Source: Anagrus nilaparvatae (Eukaryota > Arthropoda > Insecta > Hymenoptera > Mymaridae). Taken from it: a DNA stretch of 64,000 bases. Below, piece after piece: positions 12,652 to 22,999 of this stretch. Each line of letters begins with the position of its first letter. The stretch's first letter is position 1. Below the pieces are notes generated by a model that worked only from the letters and a program-made list of their open reading frames with translations, ran no database searches and was not told the DNA's origin. The position numbers and the translations under genes are program-made. The DNA lies in NCBI GenBank assembly GCA_022575985.1, contig JAKSXM010000263.1, positions 7,978,001 to 8,042,000 of the forward strand. The letters are read 5' to 3'.

Positions 12652-12684
12652 TCTCCCTCCCTTCATTCCAATCGTCCCGATTGG
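12652..12684 (-). promoter_or_regulatory. Polypurine tract plus CCAATCG/CGATTGG hairpin (copy 1)
   Basis: On the minus strand the hairpin CCAATCGGGACGATTGG (12668-12684) is followed by GAATGAAGGGAGGGAGA, then the LTR start TGTTACG. The purine tract has the position and composition of a retroelement PPT. The hairpin-plus-tract pair recurs at 17132-17167. Confidence 0.7.
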
Positions 12685-13192
12685 GTCAGGTGGGGGAGAT
12701 GGGGTTGAAGGCAGGGTTCCAAGGGGGTGGTAAATTTTAAAATTTTCTGTCAATAGTCAATGTCAATACATAATTATATAATATAAGTACATAATATAAA
12801 ATATTGATTTTATATAATTCTAAAATATATGTTTTATGATTATACATATAATGCTAATATTATAGTTTGTTTAATTAAAAAATTAAAAGTAGTAAAACTT
12901 GATTCTTGTAAAACATGTTTGAAAAACTTAATTTTTATATAAAAAAAATTTTATAAAAGTAGTAAAATAATGAAAAACTTACATATTAAAAACTTAATTT
13001 TTATAAAAAAATTATAAGATTTTTATAAAAGAATAGTAAAATTAGTAAAAAACTTAAATATTATAAAAAATTTAAAGTATAAAACTTGATTATTATAAAA
13101 ATAGTAAAATAAGGAAAAAAAACTATTTTATAAGATATGAAAAGAAATTTATAAAAAATAAGTGATGTTTTTGGATTTATCGACGCAGAATC
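12685..13192. other. 3' untranslated region between env and the PPT
   Basis: AT-rich sequence with scattered ATAAAA-type short direct repeats and no ORF. It probably belongs to the env transcript on the minus strand. Confidence 0.5.
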
Positions 13193-15163
13193 TTATGGAA
13201 GGTGCCAACTTAGTTCATTTATGGTTCTTTGACCTCTACTGTACTGTACTAATTGTTCAGCAGGCATAATAATAATTGGGTTTCTTGGCACTTGGATTGG
13301 TTGGCTAATTGGTGTCTGTGGACTGATTTCTGTGATTATTGGACTTTGGCTTATGTTGTCCTGTTGATTTCTTGTACCTGGAATCAGTCTAGAAAGATTA
13401 GTTTTTAAACCCCCGAGACAATATATTCCCAATTTACAGACGCTAAGTAGAACTATGATTATGATGATTATTATTAAAATTAAAAAAATATTTGATGAAT
13501 TTGAATCAAATTTCATTTCAAGTTCCTTATACTCAGTCAACTTTTTTGCCTTTTCAATAATATCCCTTAGGTCAAATCCTGACTGTAAAGAGGTACTTTT
13601 AACGTTTGAAAAATTAATAGATTCATTTATAGTTTTGTAAACATTTGGTAAATATTTTTCATCAGTTTTATTTAGAATTGAAGCTAAGTTTAAATCAAGG
13701 GTGTTAAATAAAGTTGTATTGGTTTGTTCAACAAACTCTTGTGATGTTCTTAATGTAGCATACATAGATTTGCCTAAACAACCACTGTTAAGTTTTATTA
13801 TGCCAAGTTTTGGTAAGGGCATTGTAACAGGAGCTAATCGGTCACAAGTTATAAAAATATTGTCGTTTTCAGTGGCAGAAAATGCCCAAGAATTTTCCAA
13901 AGATAGACGAATCCAATGACTTTTCGCCAATTTTTTGATCTTTATGTTACATTCGTTTAAATCAAATTTTTGGCCTGTTAAAATTTTAATTTCACATTCA
14001 CTATTATGGTCAATTGTTTGCGTGGGAGCAAAGTTTTTGCAAATATAGTTGTTTCTTATTTTTTTACAGTGTTGTAGATTTTCATATGTAATGGTTATGT
14101 AAGTTAACTTGTTTGATTCTAGAGCTACATATTCGAAACTAGGTAAAATGTAAGTACATAAAGTTTGGTCTTGTAAATTTTGTCTAATTGGGAAGGGATT
14201 TAGTCTATAGAGGTCGAATCTAACATAATTTAATAAGGGTATTTGCAAAGAATAAATAAGCTGACCGTGAGTATAAATAACAGTTAATTTGGACATGTGG
14301 ACTATGTCATTTACTGAATAAATGTTATTTTCCAATGGAAATTCAGCATTTAGTGCTGATTCCTTTACTAATAGCATGGTGTGTTCTAATTGCTCTGGGT
14401 TCAGGAATTGTGGATGTATAGAACCTGATTGTGCACTTATTACTGCTTCAGTGAAGGTTTGGGCCTGAAGTTCATAATCTATAATCGCGTCTCTAATAAC
14501 ATTTAATGTGTTCATTACCAACAAATCATGCTTTACTCTCGAGGTCTCGTGTTTAATGGAGTCTAATTGTTTACTGAATTCATTGAAATGATTTTCAAAT
14601 TCTGATAATTTTGAAGATATGACCTGAGTTTGATCTAAAAGTAATTTTGCTATATCTATTGATTTATTATAAGCCCTGGTTGCGATGTCCAATAATTGTT
14701 TGCCTTGTTCTTGATCAACGGTTCCAAATAGTATTCTTGAAATCTGGCCAATGAATTGTAAGGGAGCATCTCTTTTTGTTCTAGGTGAGGGTTTTTGATA
14801 TACTGTTTTTAAAATGTTTTGAATTTCGCTTTCTGTAGCTGTAATTCTTTTACGCATTCCAGTGATATCTTCATTTGCAAAACAAGGTGAAAAACAGTAT
14901 GGAATGGTTTGATTTATCCAAAGGTTTAACATCGTGTTCGCTGTCAATAAAGGAGTAAGGTCGATTTTGTTGAGAAGCTTCCATGAGATGTCTGAAATTC
15001 TGAGTCCATTGGTTCTTTCCAACAGTAGTCCAACATTTTGTTGAATAGGTTCAATTGAGGCGCCTTCAAAAGATTCTGAAGTCTTGATTATCCTACGAAT
15101 AATATTTTGTTTTATAGGATGTTTCTTTTGAATTTTAATCTTATTAAAAGTGTGTTTTGTCAT
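13193..15163 (-). CDS. env: Envelope fusion protein, baculovirus F / errantivirus Env type
   Basis: The ORF has 656 codons. What is seen: a furin-type site RTKR at residues 128-131. Directly after it comes a fusion-peptide-like segment (QFIGQISRILFG, ~137-148), the hallmark of the F-type envelope family of baculoviruses and insect errantiviruses. Then follow a heptad-like helical region (~155-230), a Cys-containing ectodomain, a transmembrane segment of Leu/Ile/Val at ~558-580 and a 70-residue Pro/Gln-rich tail. It would mediate low-pH membrane fusion. The N-terminus (basic, no hydrophobic signal) is odd. A good splice acceptor (ACTTCAG) lies ~30 codons in, so the signal peptide may come from an upstream exon, as in spliced errantiviral env mRNAs. 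It lies upstream of a PPT and LTR on the same strand. No gag or pol is present. The reading frame is intact, which is unusual for an old copy. Confidence 0.88.
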   Translation of the reverse strand: MTKHTFNKIKIQKKHPIKQNIIRRIIKTSESFEGASIEPIQQNVGLLLERTNGLRISDISWKLLNKIDLTPLLTANTMLNLWINQTIPYCFSPCFANEDITGMRKRITATESEIQNILKTVYQKPSPRTKRDAPLQFIGQISRILFGTVDQEQGKQLLDIATRAYNKSIDIAKLLLDQTQVISSKLSEFENHFNEFSKQLDSIKHETSRVKHDLLVMNTLNVIRDAIIDYELQAQTFTEAVISAQSGSIHPQFLNPEQLEHTMLLVKESALNAEFPLENNIYSVNDIVHMSKLTVIYTHGQLIYSLQIPLLNYVRFDLYRLNPFPIRQNLQDQTLCTYILPSFEYVALESNKLTYITITYENLQHCKKIRNNYICKNFAPTQTIDHNSECEIKILTGQKFDLNECNIKIKKLAKSHWIRLSLENSWAFSATENDNIFITCDRLAPVTMPLPKLGIIKLNSGCLGKSMYATLRTSQEFVEQTNTTLFNTLDLNLASILNKTDEKYLPNVYKTINESINFSNVKSTSLQSGFDLRDIIEKAKKLTEYKELEMKFDSNSSNIFLILIIIIIIIVLLSVCKLGIYCLGGLKTNLSRLIPGTRNQQDNISQSPIITEISPQTPISQPIQVPRNPIIIMPAEQLVQYSRGQRTINELSWHLP

Positions 15164-15769
15164 GATTTTTCTACTCGAAAGTTGCTTTGTTCCAATATTA
15201 TATTTTTTTTTTTGTTAATGTGAAAATAATTATATTATCTATGTAATTTCGAGGAGTCCGAAAATATTCTGAATTTCCTAAATACTTTAGTGTTTCAAAA
15301 ATATTCTTATTGATTTTATATGGGTAAATTCTTTATTAAAGATTTACTCTTTGATAGAAAATTTCACTATTTTTTTTTTTTTTGTTTATTTTTTTTATAA
15401 CTTGCTAATTTTTTATGAAATATTTAAATATAATGGTTAATTAATAATTAATTAATAATCTTAAGGGGGTCGTTTATATGGTGGGAAAACATATATTCTA
15501 CGTTTGTGCATTTGTATATGTTGGTGTTTTAAGCAAAAAATTTTCTTTACGTTTGAAATGATAATAATAAGTTTCGTGAGTTGATTTGTGTATATGTGAG
15601 TGTATGCGTAAGTATGTGTGATTTATTTATTTTATATGATTTGTGATAATTTTTATAGAGATTTTTATATTATATTATAGAAAAAGAAAAAAAAAGAGAG
15701 AAGAATAAATAAAAAAAAATTTTTAAATTAAAGTGGCTGACCGTTTTTGTTGTTGATTTTAATCCTTAT
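15164..15769. other. Intergenic, AT-rich
   Basis: Spacer between env and the first AT-hook gene on the minus strand. It has poly-T and ATTAATTAATAAT runs and no gene. Confidence 0.5.
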
Positions 15770-16597
15770 TTAGTTTTTGAAATTCTTGTTAAAACCATGT
15801 ACATATGCAATGGTTCTAATATTTAAAATTGGATAATCCTTGGTATCCAAGTTACACCATTTGCATATGCTTTTTCCATAAGGGTTTTTGCGGTGACACT
15901 CGTTAATTTCGTCAATTTTTTTGCATTGTATTTTGTAATGATGTATTTCACTTTTGGCTTGTTCATTTAATAATTGTAATTGATGTATATAGGCGTCTTT
16001 TTCTCGAAGTTGTTGATCCATAGTTGCTTGATGAAAATTTTGATTATTGAGTGGGGAAAAAGCTGGTTCATTGGAATTATATGGATAGTTTTGGTATATA
16101 TTTGTAGCACTCGATGGTTGTATAAAATTGAATGCGTTTCCAATTATTGTATCTTGTATTATAGTAGGTTGATTGTTTTCGGCTAATGTATCAATATCAT
16201 TATCAATAAAACTTTGAGGAGAATTTGAAAAATTTTCTGTATGTTGAATGTTTCGTCCTTCATTTATAATTAAGTTCAATGATTCGTTACTAGTATTGCT
16301 TTCTCTACCAAAATCAATCAGTTCTATTTTTTTACATATGTTATTTTCTGATTCTGTCCATTGCTGTTCTTCATTTACAGCGGTTGTTATTTGCGTAGCT
16401 TTTTGGTTTTCATTTATTATTGTTTCAAGTGTTGTTTTTCTGACTTTATTTGGTTTATCATAATTTCTTGGTCTGCCAGGGCGTCTTAATGAAATTGGAT
16501 TTTCAAATGATCCGTCTGGTTCGTTTTCATATTTTCTTTTCTTTTTATGTGCGTATTTTATTTTTAGTTTAATTGGTTCTACAGTGATGTTATTCAT
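15770..16597 (-). CDS. AT-hook, coiled-coil, CHRKN/CxWC protein 1 (unknown family)
   Basis: The ORF has 275 codons and no recognised family. What is seen: a Lys-rich N-terminus, then SFENPI and an AT-hook core (RRPGRPRN, residues 38-45). A long Asn/Ser/Thr-rich acidic middle follows, then a charged coiled-coil-like segment (~185-230). A C-terminal Cys/His cluster CHRKN-x5-S-x-CKWC lies at 234-248, followed by an aromatic tail. The 213-codon gene at 17384-18025 has the same parts in the same order, so they are paralogues despite little other similarity. The AT-hook suggests minor-groove DNA binding; the Cys/His cluster may bind zinc. Both are inferences. It lies upstream of env on the same strand, where gag/pol would normally sit. 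Confidence 0.72.
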   Translation of the reverse strand: MNNITVEPIKLKIKYAHKKKRKYENEPDGSFENPISLRRPGRPRNYDKPNKVRKTTLETIINENQKATQITTAVNEEQQWTESENNICKKIELIDFGRESNTSNESLNLIINEGRNIQHTENFSNSPQSFIDNDIDTLAENNQPTIIQDTIIGNAFNFIQPSSATNIYQNYPYNSNEPAFSPLNNQNFHQATMDQQLREKDAYIHQLQLLNEQAKSEIHHYKIQCKKIDEINECHRKNPYGKSICKWCNLDTKDYPILNIRTIAYVHGFNKNFKN

Positions 16598-17131
16598 TTT
16601 GAATCTTGAATCGTACTGAAGGTGTGTAAAATGATGATGACAAAATATGATAAAAGATGGTTAATGAGGAGAAAAGGTTTTTAATCTAGATATTTTATAA
16701 CAGTAAAGGGGTCATATTTTATGCGAAAGGATGTGATTTTATATTTTTATCTGAGTTTTAAAGATATTCTTTTTATTTCAATTTTTAGAACAAGTTTAAG
16801 ATTTCATGAGAAAAAAATTTTTAGAATTTATTGACTGTCTTTTGATAAGGTATTGGCAGCAAATTCGGGTTAAAAAAAAATTGTTATTCAGCTAAGCTGT
16901 CAATATAATATAATGATTATCTGTAACATTGCTGTATTTCTGTCTATTTGTAAATCAAGCTATTTATATGAACTGAAGGGTTAAAATTAAAAAAAAATCA
17001 TACAATTTCAACAACTTTTGTGATTTTTGCTGTAATAATTATAAAATTATATGTAATTGAACAAAATAAAGGTGTTTTTATATTTATTTGGGAGGGGAAT
17101 GTTGTATTTTTATATTTTACTATATATATAA
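16598..17131. other. Intergenic, AT-rich
   Basis: Spacer between the two AT-hook genes. A TATATATATA run near 17121-17132 on the minus strand could serve as a TATA element for the gene at 16597. No coding signal. Confidence 0.45.
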
Positions 17132-17167
17132 TATCTCCCTTCCCAGGATTCCAATCGTCCCGATTGG
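17132..17167 (-). promoter_or_regulatory. Purine tract plus CCAATCG/CGATTGG hairpin (copy 2)
   Basis: The 17-bp palindrome CCAATCGTCCCGATTGG (17151-17167) and, 3' on the minus strand, a purine tract TCCTGGGAAGGGAGAT match copy 1 at 12652-12684 in order and spacing. Here no LTR start follows (ATTATATATA instead). It lies ~220 bp downstream of the 17384 stop codon. Its function is unknown. Confidence 0.65.
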
Positions 17168-17383
17168 GATAGATTGCAGGGGGGGGGGGAGGTGATTTTT
17201 CTTTTTCGATTTATAGTGAGTTAGAAAAGAATTTTGAAAGAATATTAATGAAAGACAGAAATTTGGAGTTTGTTCTTATTTGTGTATGAATTTTATGGTT
17301 CTTACATATATAATGATTGATATTACTTGTATGTTTTTTTTAGAATATGTAACTTTTTATTGTTTGTCTTTGTTTATATTTCC

Positions 17384-18025
17384 TTATACATATGATATAT
17401 GCTTAATGGCTAGTGATGGCATTGTGTTGGTAGATTGTTTGCACCAATTACATTTAGAATTTGGTCTGTTATTTTTGCGGTGACATTCTCTTGTAATTTC
17501 AATTCTCCGAGTAAGGTTAACTAGGAAAGCTCGTCGTGATTCTAGTCTCTTATTTTCTTCTTGGAGTTCTCTAATTTCCAGTCTTTTCTTTTGGATGTCT
17601 TCGGTTAATGATGCACTATAATCAAAGGAAATTTGTTCCTGATCTATAAGTTTATGATTTTTATCTTGTAATGTTTCTGTGAATCTTGAAATCTGATTGT
17701 TTGTTAATACTGTAGTATTAATTTGTTCTTCAGGAACCGTATGTTCGTCCTCGATTTTTATTATCTCAGGAGTCAAACTATCTTCGAAATACACTGGTTC
17801 TGTTTTAAATTCCATTTCGTTTTCCCAACTTTTAGTTGTGTTAGTTGTTATTTCAAAATCCTCATTTGTTTTACTTTTTGTAGTTTTCCAAGTATTGTCA
17901 ACTACTTTAATGGATTTTATTATTTTTTTCGGTCTCCCGACTTGTCTTTTTCCGATTGGGTTGTCAAAGGAACCTAATGCACTTTTATTTATCACTATTT
18001 TATGTATAGAACTTTTCGTTTCCAT
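17384..18025 (-). CDS. AT-hook, coiled-coil, CHRKN/CxWC protein 2 (unknown family)
   Basis: The ORF has 213 codons and is a paralogue of the 15770-16597 gene. It has GSFDNPI and an AT-hook core VGRPKK (residues 29-34), then an acidic Thr-rich middle. A strongly charged coiled coil rich in Glu, Lys and Arg lies at ~142-180, and the C-terminal cluster CHRKN-x5-S-x-CNWC at 181-195. The shared tail ends in an I-x-Y-V stretch. ATG 18025 is chosen because homology to the paralogue begins within ~20 residues of it. A role as a DNA-binding regulator of the element is plausible but unproven. Confidence 0.7.
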   Translation of the reverse strand: METKSSIHKIVINKSALGSFDNPIGKRQVGRPKKIIKSIKVVDNTWKTTKSKTNEDFEITTNTTKSWENEMEFKTEPVYFEDSLTPEIIKIEDEHTVPEEQINTTVLTNNQISRFTETLQDKNHKLIDQEQISFDYSASLTEDIQKKRLEIRELQEENKRLESRRAFLVNLTRRIEITRECHRKNNRPNSKCNWCKQSTNTMPSLAIKHISYV

Positions 18026-18580
18026 TGTCTTATTTTATTCAACTGGTCAATATTTAATAAACGTTAGTTACGTACTGAAGTGGTAAAAAAAATTTTTATT
18101 TATTTAAATTGAATATAAGTTTCGAATTTTTAAAGAAATGAATTCTTAGAATTTTGCGTGAGACGATAAGTAATGTACTTTTTACTTTTGCTGAGTTAGA
18201 ATAACTTAAGGAGATAAAACTTTAGCTATTGAATTTGTATTTAAAATCATATAGTCTCACTCGAATTTTTATGATTTCTTAATTTGTTTCTAAAAAAAAA
18301 TTTTATAAAAGAATTTATTGAAAATATTCAAAAAAAAATCATACAGCTTTGACAGATTTTATCACTTTTGACTGATTTATAATAAATTAATTTACTTTGG
18401 AAAAGCAATAATTTCTTGAAAATATTGGAAAAAAAATTGTACAATTTCGATAAATTTTATGATTTTTGAATGATGTCTGTTAATTTATGGGGTTAAAATT
18501 AATAAATTTTATAAATTTCAATTCATAAGTTAAGACTTTATTAAAATTATTGGGAAAAAATTATACAATTTCTCTAAATT
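18026..18580. other. AT-rich spacer with degenerate copies of the following array
   Basis: Repeated short blocks (AAATTTTATGATTTTTGA, ATTGGAAAAAA) foreshadow the 134-bp array. No gene is seen. Confidence 0.5.
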
Positions 18581-19530
18581 TTTATGATTCTTGAACTATT
18601 TATAGTAAAAGGGTTAAAGGTTGTTAATTTTTATAAATTTTAGTATAATTTAACTTATAGATTAAGAATTTATTTAAATTTTTGGAAAAAATCGTATAAT
18701 TTCTATTAATTTTATGAATTTTGAATTATTTATAAAAATTTAAAGGGTTAAAATTGATAATTTTTATAAATTTTTAGTGTAATTTAACTTATAAATTAAG
18801 AATTTATTTAAATTATTGGAAAAAATCGTATAATTTCTATTAATTTTATGAATTTTGAATTATTTATAAAAATTTAAAGGGTTAAAATTGATAATTTTTA
18901 TAAATTTTGAGTGTAATTTAACTTATAAATTAAGAATTTATTTAAATTATTGGAAAAAATCGTATAATTTCTATTAATTTTATGAATTTTGAATTATTTA
19001 TAAAAATTTAAAGGGTTAAAATTGATAATTTTTATAAATTTTGAGTGTAATTTAACTTATAAATTAAGAATTTATTTAAATTATTGGAAAAAATCGTATA
19101 ATTTCTATTAATTTTATGAATTTTGAATTATTTATAAAAATTTAAAGGGTTAAAATTGATAATTTTTATAAATTTTGAGTGTAATTTAACTTATAAATTA
19201 AGAATTTCTTTAAATTATTGGAAAAAATCGTATAATTTCTGTTAATTTTATGAATTTTGAATTATTTATAAAAATTAAAAGGGTTAAAAACTTATATCTT
19301 TGCAAATTTTTATAAAATCTAGTATAAAAATTGAGATTTTAACAATTGATAAGAGAATTTATAGTTAATTTAGAAAATCGTGAAATTTCGTAAATTTTAT
19401 GATTTTTATATGAAAATATTATAATTTAAAGGGTTAAAAACTTATAATTTTGCAATTTTTTATAAAATCTAGTATAAAAATTGAAATTTTATCAATTGAT
19501 AAGAGAAAATTTTAAATTTGTATGAGAGTA
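18581..19530. repeat. Tandem array, 134-bp period
   Basis: AAAGGGTTAAAA recurs at 18742, 18876, 19010, 19144 and 19278, spaced exactly 134 bp. The intervening sequence is nearly identical. More diverged units flank the array on both sides. It is AT-rich and non-coding, and it separates the minus-strand gene block from the plus-strand gene block. Confidence 0.85.
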
Positions 19531-19770
19531 CAGAAATTTAAAAAAAAAACTATATTATATCGCCCTCTATTGAATTTTTGTTAGTATTTTCTGATGGGTA
19601 TTTACATAAATGATGCTGTATGTCGTTTGTGGCAGCAGCGTCAATCAATATTTTTCACATTCGATATTCCTTCTTGTTTATACATACATATAATTTTTGT
19701 CGTCTGTTATTCTCGTTACTGCACGAGGTATTGTTTATCTTTTGTATAAGTAGATTAAAGTTTTTATTAT

Positions 19771-20222
19771 ATGAAAAAAATGAATAATTTTGCATTAATT
19801 CTTTCCGGTGAGTATATTGTGTGAATTATTTTTTTATTATTTGTTGTTTTTAGTTTATTTATTTAATTTTTTTATACTTATTTTGTTACAGGAGTAGTTG
19901 GTGTAGTCCAGGCTCTATGTCCTCAGGGTTTGCATTATATTTCTGGCGAGTGTCGTCCTTTTATATCAGGTAATAATTAAATACTTTTTTTTTTTTTTTT
20001 ATAATTAAATGGAAGGGGTATTGATATTTTTATTTGTTTTTAGCTGGAAATGAGGAGAATTCTAGTTACATTCTTTGGATGGTTTTATTTTTCGTTTTCA
20101 TCCTGGTGTTGTTGCTATTTACTCTAGGATGGTTTTTTTGGAGGAGGTTTTTTTCTGATTCAGTTGAGGATCGAGTGTCTTTACGTTATCCAAATCTTTT
20201 TACTATTATTTTTAGGAAATAA
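19771..20222 (+). CDS. Small spliced secreted/membrane protein (97 aa)
   Basis: Three exons: 19771-19807, 19892-19969 and 20044-20222. Each joins with GT-AG sites in phase 1. The predicted product has a signal peptide (~1-20, ending VVQA), then a short ectodomain with two cysteines in a CPQGLHYISGECRP motif like a half EB module. A ~24-residue transmembrane helix (~53-76) and a basic/aromatic cytoplasmic tail follow. No family is recognised. The intron signals, the signal peptide and the TM segment only make sense after splicing, which is why I consider it real. It is the first gene of the plus-strand block. Confidence 0.7.
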
Positions 20223-20458
20223 TGTAAATAATATGTAAAATAAAATCTTCCTTTACCATAATGTATTGTTTATAGATTTATTTATTTCCTTGACTTTATA
20301 CTGGTATTTATTTTAATACGTTTATTAAATAGTTTAAATTTATTTATTTAATTTTTATTTGTTTATTTATTTATTTATTTGTTCAAACATTCTGCTAGTT
20401 ATATTCCATTAAAAATAATTATTGGGTTGACTTGATTTTGTGGTTTTTAATGTTGTAA
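20223..20458. other. 3' region of the small membrane gene, AT-rich
   Basis: AATAAA-like signals occur ~20 bp after the stop codon (TAAAATAAAATC). Otherwise there are TTTA repeats and no gene. Confidence 0.5.
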
Positions 20459-21433
20459 AGCTATTTTTATTCCGAAAATTGTGTTTGTTTTTTGTTTTTT
20501 TATTTTTACGTAAGTTTTCCGTTTTTCGTCCAGGTTTTTTGTCTTGTGCGGTCAAATTTCGATTAAATAACTTAGATTTGATTTTATTTAGTGTATTTCA
20601 TTGTCGGGAAGCTATTTTTATGGTGAAAATTGCGTTAGTTTTTCGTTTTTTATTTTTGCGTAAGTTTTCCGTTTTTCGTCCAGGTTTTTTGTCTTATGCG
20701 GTCAAATTTCGATTAAATAACTTATTTTTGATTTTATTTAGTATATTTCATTGTCGGGAAGCTATTTTTATGGTGAAAATTGCGTTAGTTTTTCGTTTTT
20801 TATTTTTACGTAAGTTTTCCGTTTTTCGTCCAGGTTTTTTGTCTTATGCGGTCAAATTTCGATTAAATAACTTAGTTTTGATTTTATTTAGTATATTTCA
20901 TTGTCGGGAAGCTATTTTTATGGTGAAAATTGCGTTAGTTTTTCGTTTTTTATTTTTACGTAAGTTTTCCGTTTTTCGTCCAGGTTTTTTGTCTTATGCG
21001 GTCAAATTTCGATTAAATAACTTAGTTTTGATTTTATTTAGTATATTTCATTGTCGGGAAGCTATTTTTATGGTGAAAATTGCGTTAGTTTTTCGTTTTT
21101 TATTTTTACGTAAGTTTTCCGTTTTTCGTCCAGGTTTTTTGTCTTATGCGGTCAAATTTCGATTAAATAACTTAGTTTTGATTTTATTTAGTATATTTCA
21201 TTGTCGGGAAGCTATTTTTATGGTGAAAATTGCGTTAGTTTTTCGTTTTTTATTTTTACGTAAGTTTTCCGTTTTTCGTCCAGGTTTTTTGTCTTATGCG
21301 GTCAAATTTCGATTAAATAACTTAGTTTTGATTTTATTTAGTATATTTCATTGTCGGGAAGCTATTTTTATGGTGAAAATTGCGTTAGTTTTTCGTTTTT
21401 TATTTTTACGTAAGTTTTCCGTTTTTCGTCCAG
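20459..21433. repeat. Tandem array, 180-bp period (~5.4 copies)
   Basis: Successive units starting at 20580, 20760, 20940, 21120 and 21300 are almost identical. Because 180 is a multiple of three and one frame lacks stops, the array shows a 354-codon ORF of 60-residue repeats. I treat that as a by-product of the array. The high identity indicates recent expansion. Confidence 0.88.
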
Positions 21434-21479
21434 AAATTTTCCATAATAGGTCCAATTTTGAAAAAATATTGATGAAAAT

Positions 21480-21838
21480 GAAGAAATTTTTATACATTCG
21501 ATAGTAAATTAATATTATTTGCAATTTTAACGACTTTTTTCGAATGAAGATTTTATATACTTTTAATCAACATTATACTGCTTTTAACTATTTACATATG
21601 AAATACAATGTATTTTCATACTATGTAGGAGCAGTTTTTAATAATTTTTTAAAAATATTAGATCTTTTTGTAAATAATTTTTATAAACTTTTTTAAGCTA
21701 ATTAAAGCTTAAAGAAACTAATTCTTGAAGAAAAAAAATGTCAATCATTTTGTCCCCAGGAGGGTTCGAACCTCCAACTAAAATTAAAAGTATATAAAAT
21801 CTTCATTCGAAAAAAGTCGTTAAAATTGCAAATAATAT
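21480..21838. mobile_element. ~350-bp insertion with 57-bp perfect inverted repeats and a tRNA T-arm fragment
   Basis: 21510-21567 and 21783-21838 are perfect reverse complements (core TTTTAACGACTTTTTTCGAA). Copies of ATTGATGAAAATG flank the insert near 21463 and 21837 and match the unit of the following 150-bp array. This suggests insertion into that array with a duplication of about 13-14 bp. Confidence 0.6.
21754..21783 (-). ncRNA. tRNA 3'-half fragment (T-arm)
   Basis: On the minus strand TTGGAGGTTCGAACCCTCC forms a T-arm with a perfect B-box (GGTTCGAACCC), followed by TGGGGACA as a tRNA 3' acceptor strand would be. No 5' half or anticodon arm is recognisable, so it is a fragment. Confidence 0.4.
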
Positions 21839-22999
21839 TGATGAAAATGGTTTTAATCTGTAAAAATAGTAGTTGGGAAGCTTGTCAAAACATAAATTTT
21901 AAGTAGAAAGTCTTATTTTTATTTTATTTTAGTTTTTTCAATTTTTGTCCAGAAATTTTCCATAATAGGTCCAATTTTGAAAAAATATTGATGAAAATGA
22001 TTTTAATCTGTAAAAATAGTAGTTGGCAAACTGATCAAAGCATAAATTTTAGGTAGAAAGTCTTATTTTTATTTTATTTTAGTTTTTTCAATTTTTGTCC
22101 AGAAATTTTCCATAATAGGTCCAATTTTGAAAAAATATTGATGAAAATGATTTTAATCTGTAAAAATAGTAGTTGGCAAACTGATCAAAGCATAAATTTT
22201 AGGTAGAAAGTCTTATTTTTATTTTATTTTAGTTTTTTCAATTTTTGTCCAGAAATTTTCCATAATAGGTCCAATTTTGAAAAAATATTGATGAAAATGA
22301 TTTTAATCTGTAAAAATAGTAGTTGGCAAACTGATCAAAGCATAAATTTTAGGTAGAAAGTCTTATTTTTATTTTATTTTAGTTTTTTCAATTTTTGTCC
22401 AGAAATTTTCCATAATAGGTCCAATTTTGAAAAAATATTGATGAAAATGATTTTAATCTGTAAAAATAGTAGTTGGCAAACTGATCAAAGCATAAATTTT
22501 AGGTAGAAAGTCTTATTTTTATTTTATTTTAGTTTTTTCAATTTTTGTCCAGAAATTTTCCATAATAGGTCCAATTTTGAAAAAATATTGATGAAAATGA
22601 TTTTAATCTGTAAAAATAGTAGTTGGCAAACTGATCAAAGCATAAATTTTAGGTAGAAAGTCTTATTTTTATTTTATTTTAGTTTTTTCAATTTTTGTCC
22701 AGAAATTTTCCATAATAGGTCCAATTTTGAAAAAATATTGATGAAAATGATTTTAATCTGTAAAAATAGTAGTTGGCAAACTGATCAAAGCATAAATTTT
22801 AGGTAGAAAGTCTTATTTTTATTTTATTTTAGTTTTTTCAATTTTTGTCCAGAAATTTTCCATAATAGGTCCAATTTTGAAAAAATATTGATGAAAATGA
22901 TTTTAATCTGTAAAAATAGTAGTTGGCAAACTGATCAAAGCATAAATTTTAGGTAGAAAGTCTTATTTTTATTTTATTTTAGTTTTTTCAATTTTTGCC
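21839..22999. repeat. Tandem array, 150-bp period (~7.5 copies)
   Basis: GGTAGAAAGTC recurs at 22052, 22202, 22352, 22502, 22652, 22802 and 22952. Units differ by few or no bases. A partial unit lies at 21432-21480, directly abutting the 180-bp array, so the two arrays were once contiguous before the 350-bp insertion. Confidence 0.9.

Noticed and set aside
20440..21504. 354-codon ORF made of 60-residue repeats
   Set aside because: It coincides exactly with the 180-bp tandem array. A stop-free unit whose length is a multiple of three gives a long ORF automatically, and the composition (Phe/Leu/Arg) is not that of a known repeat protein.
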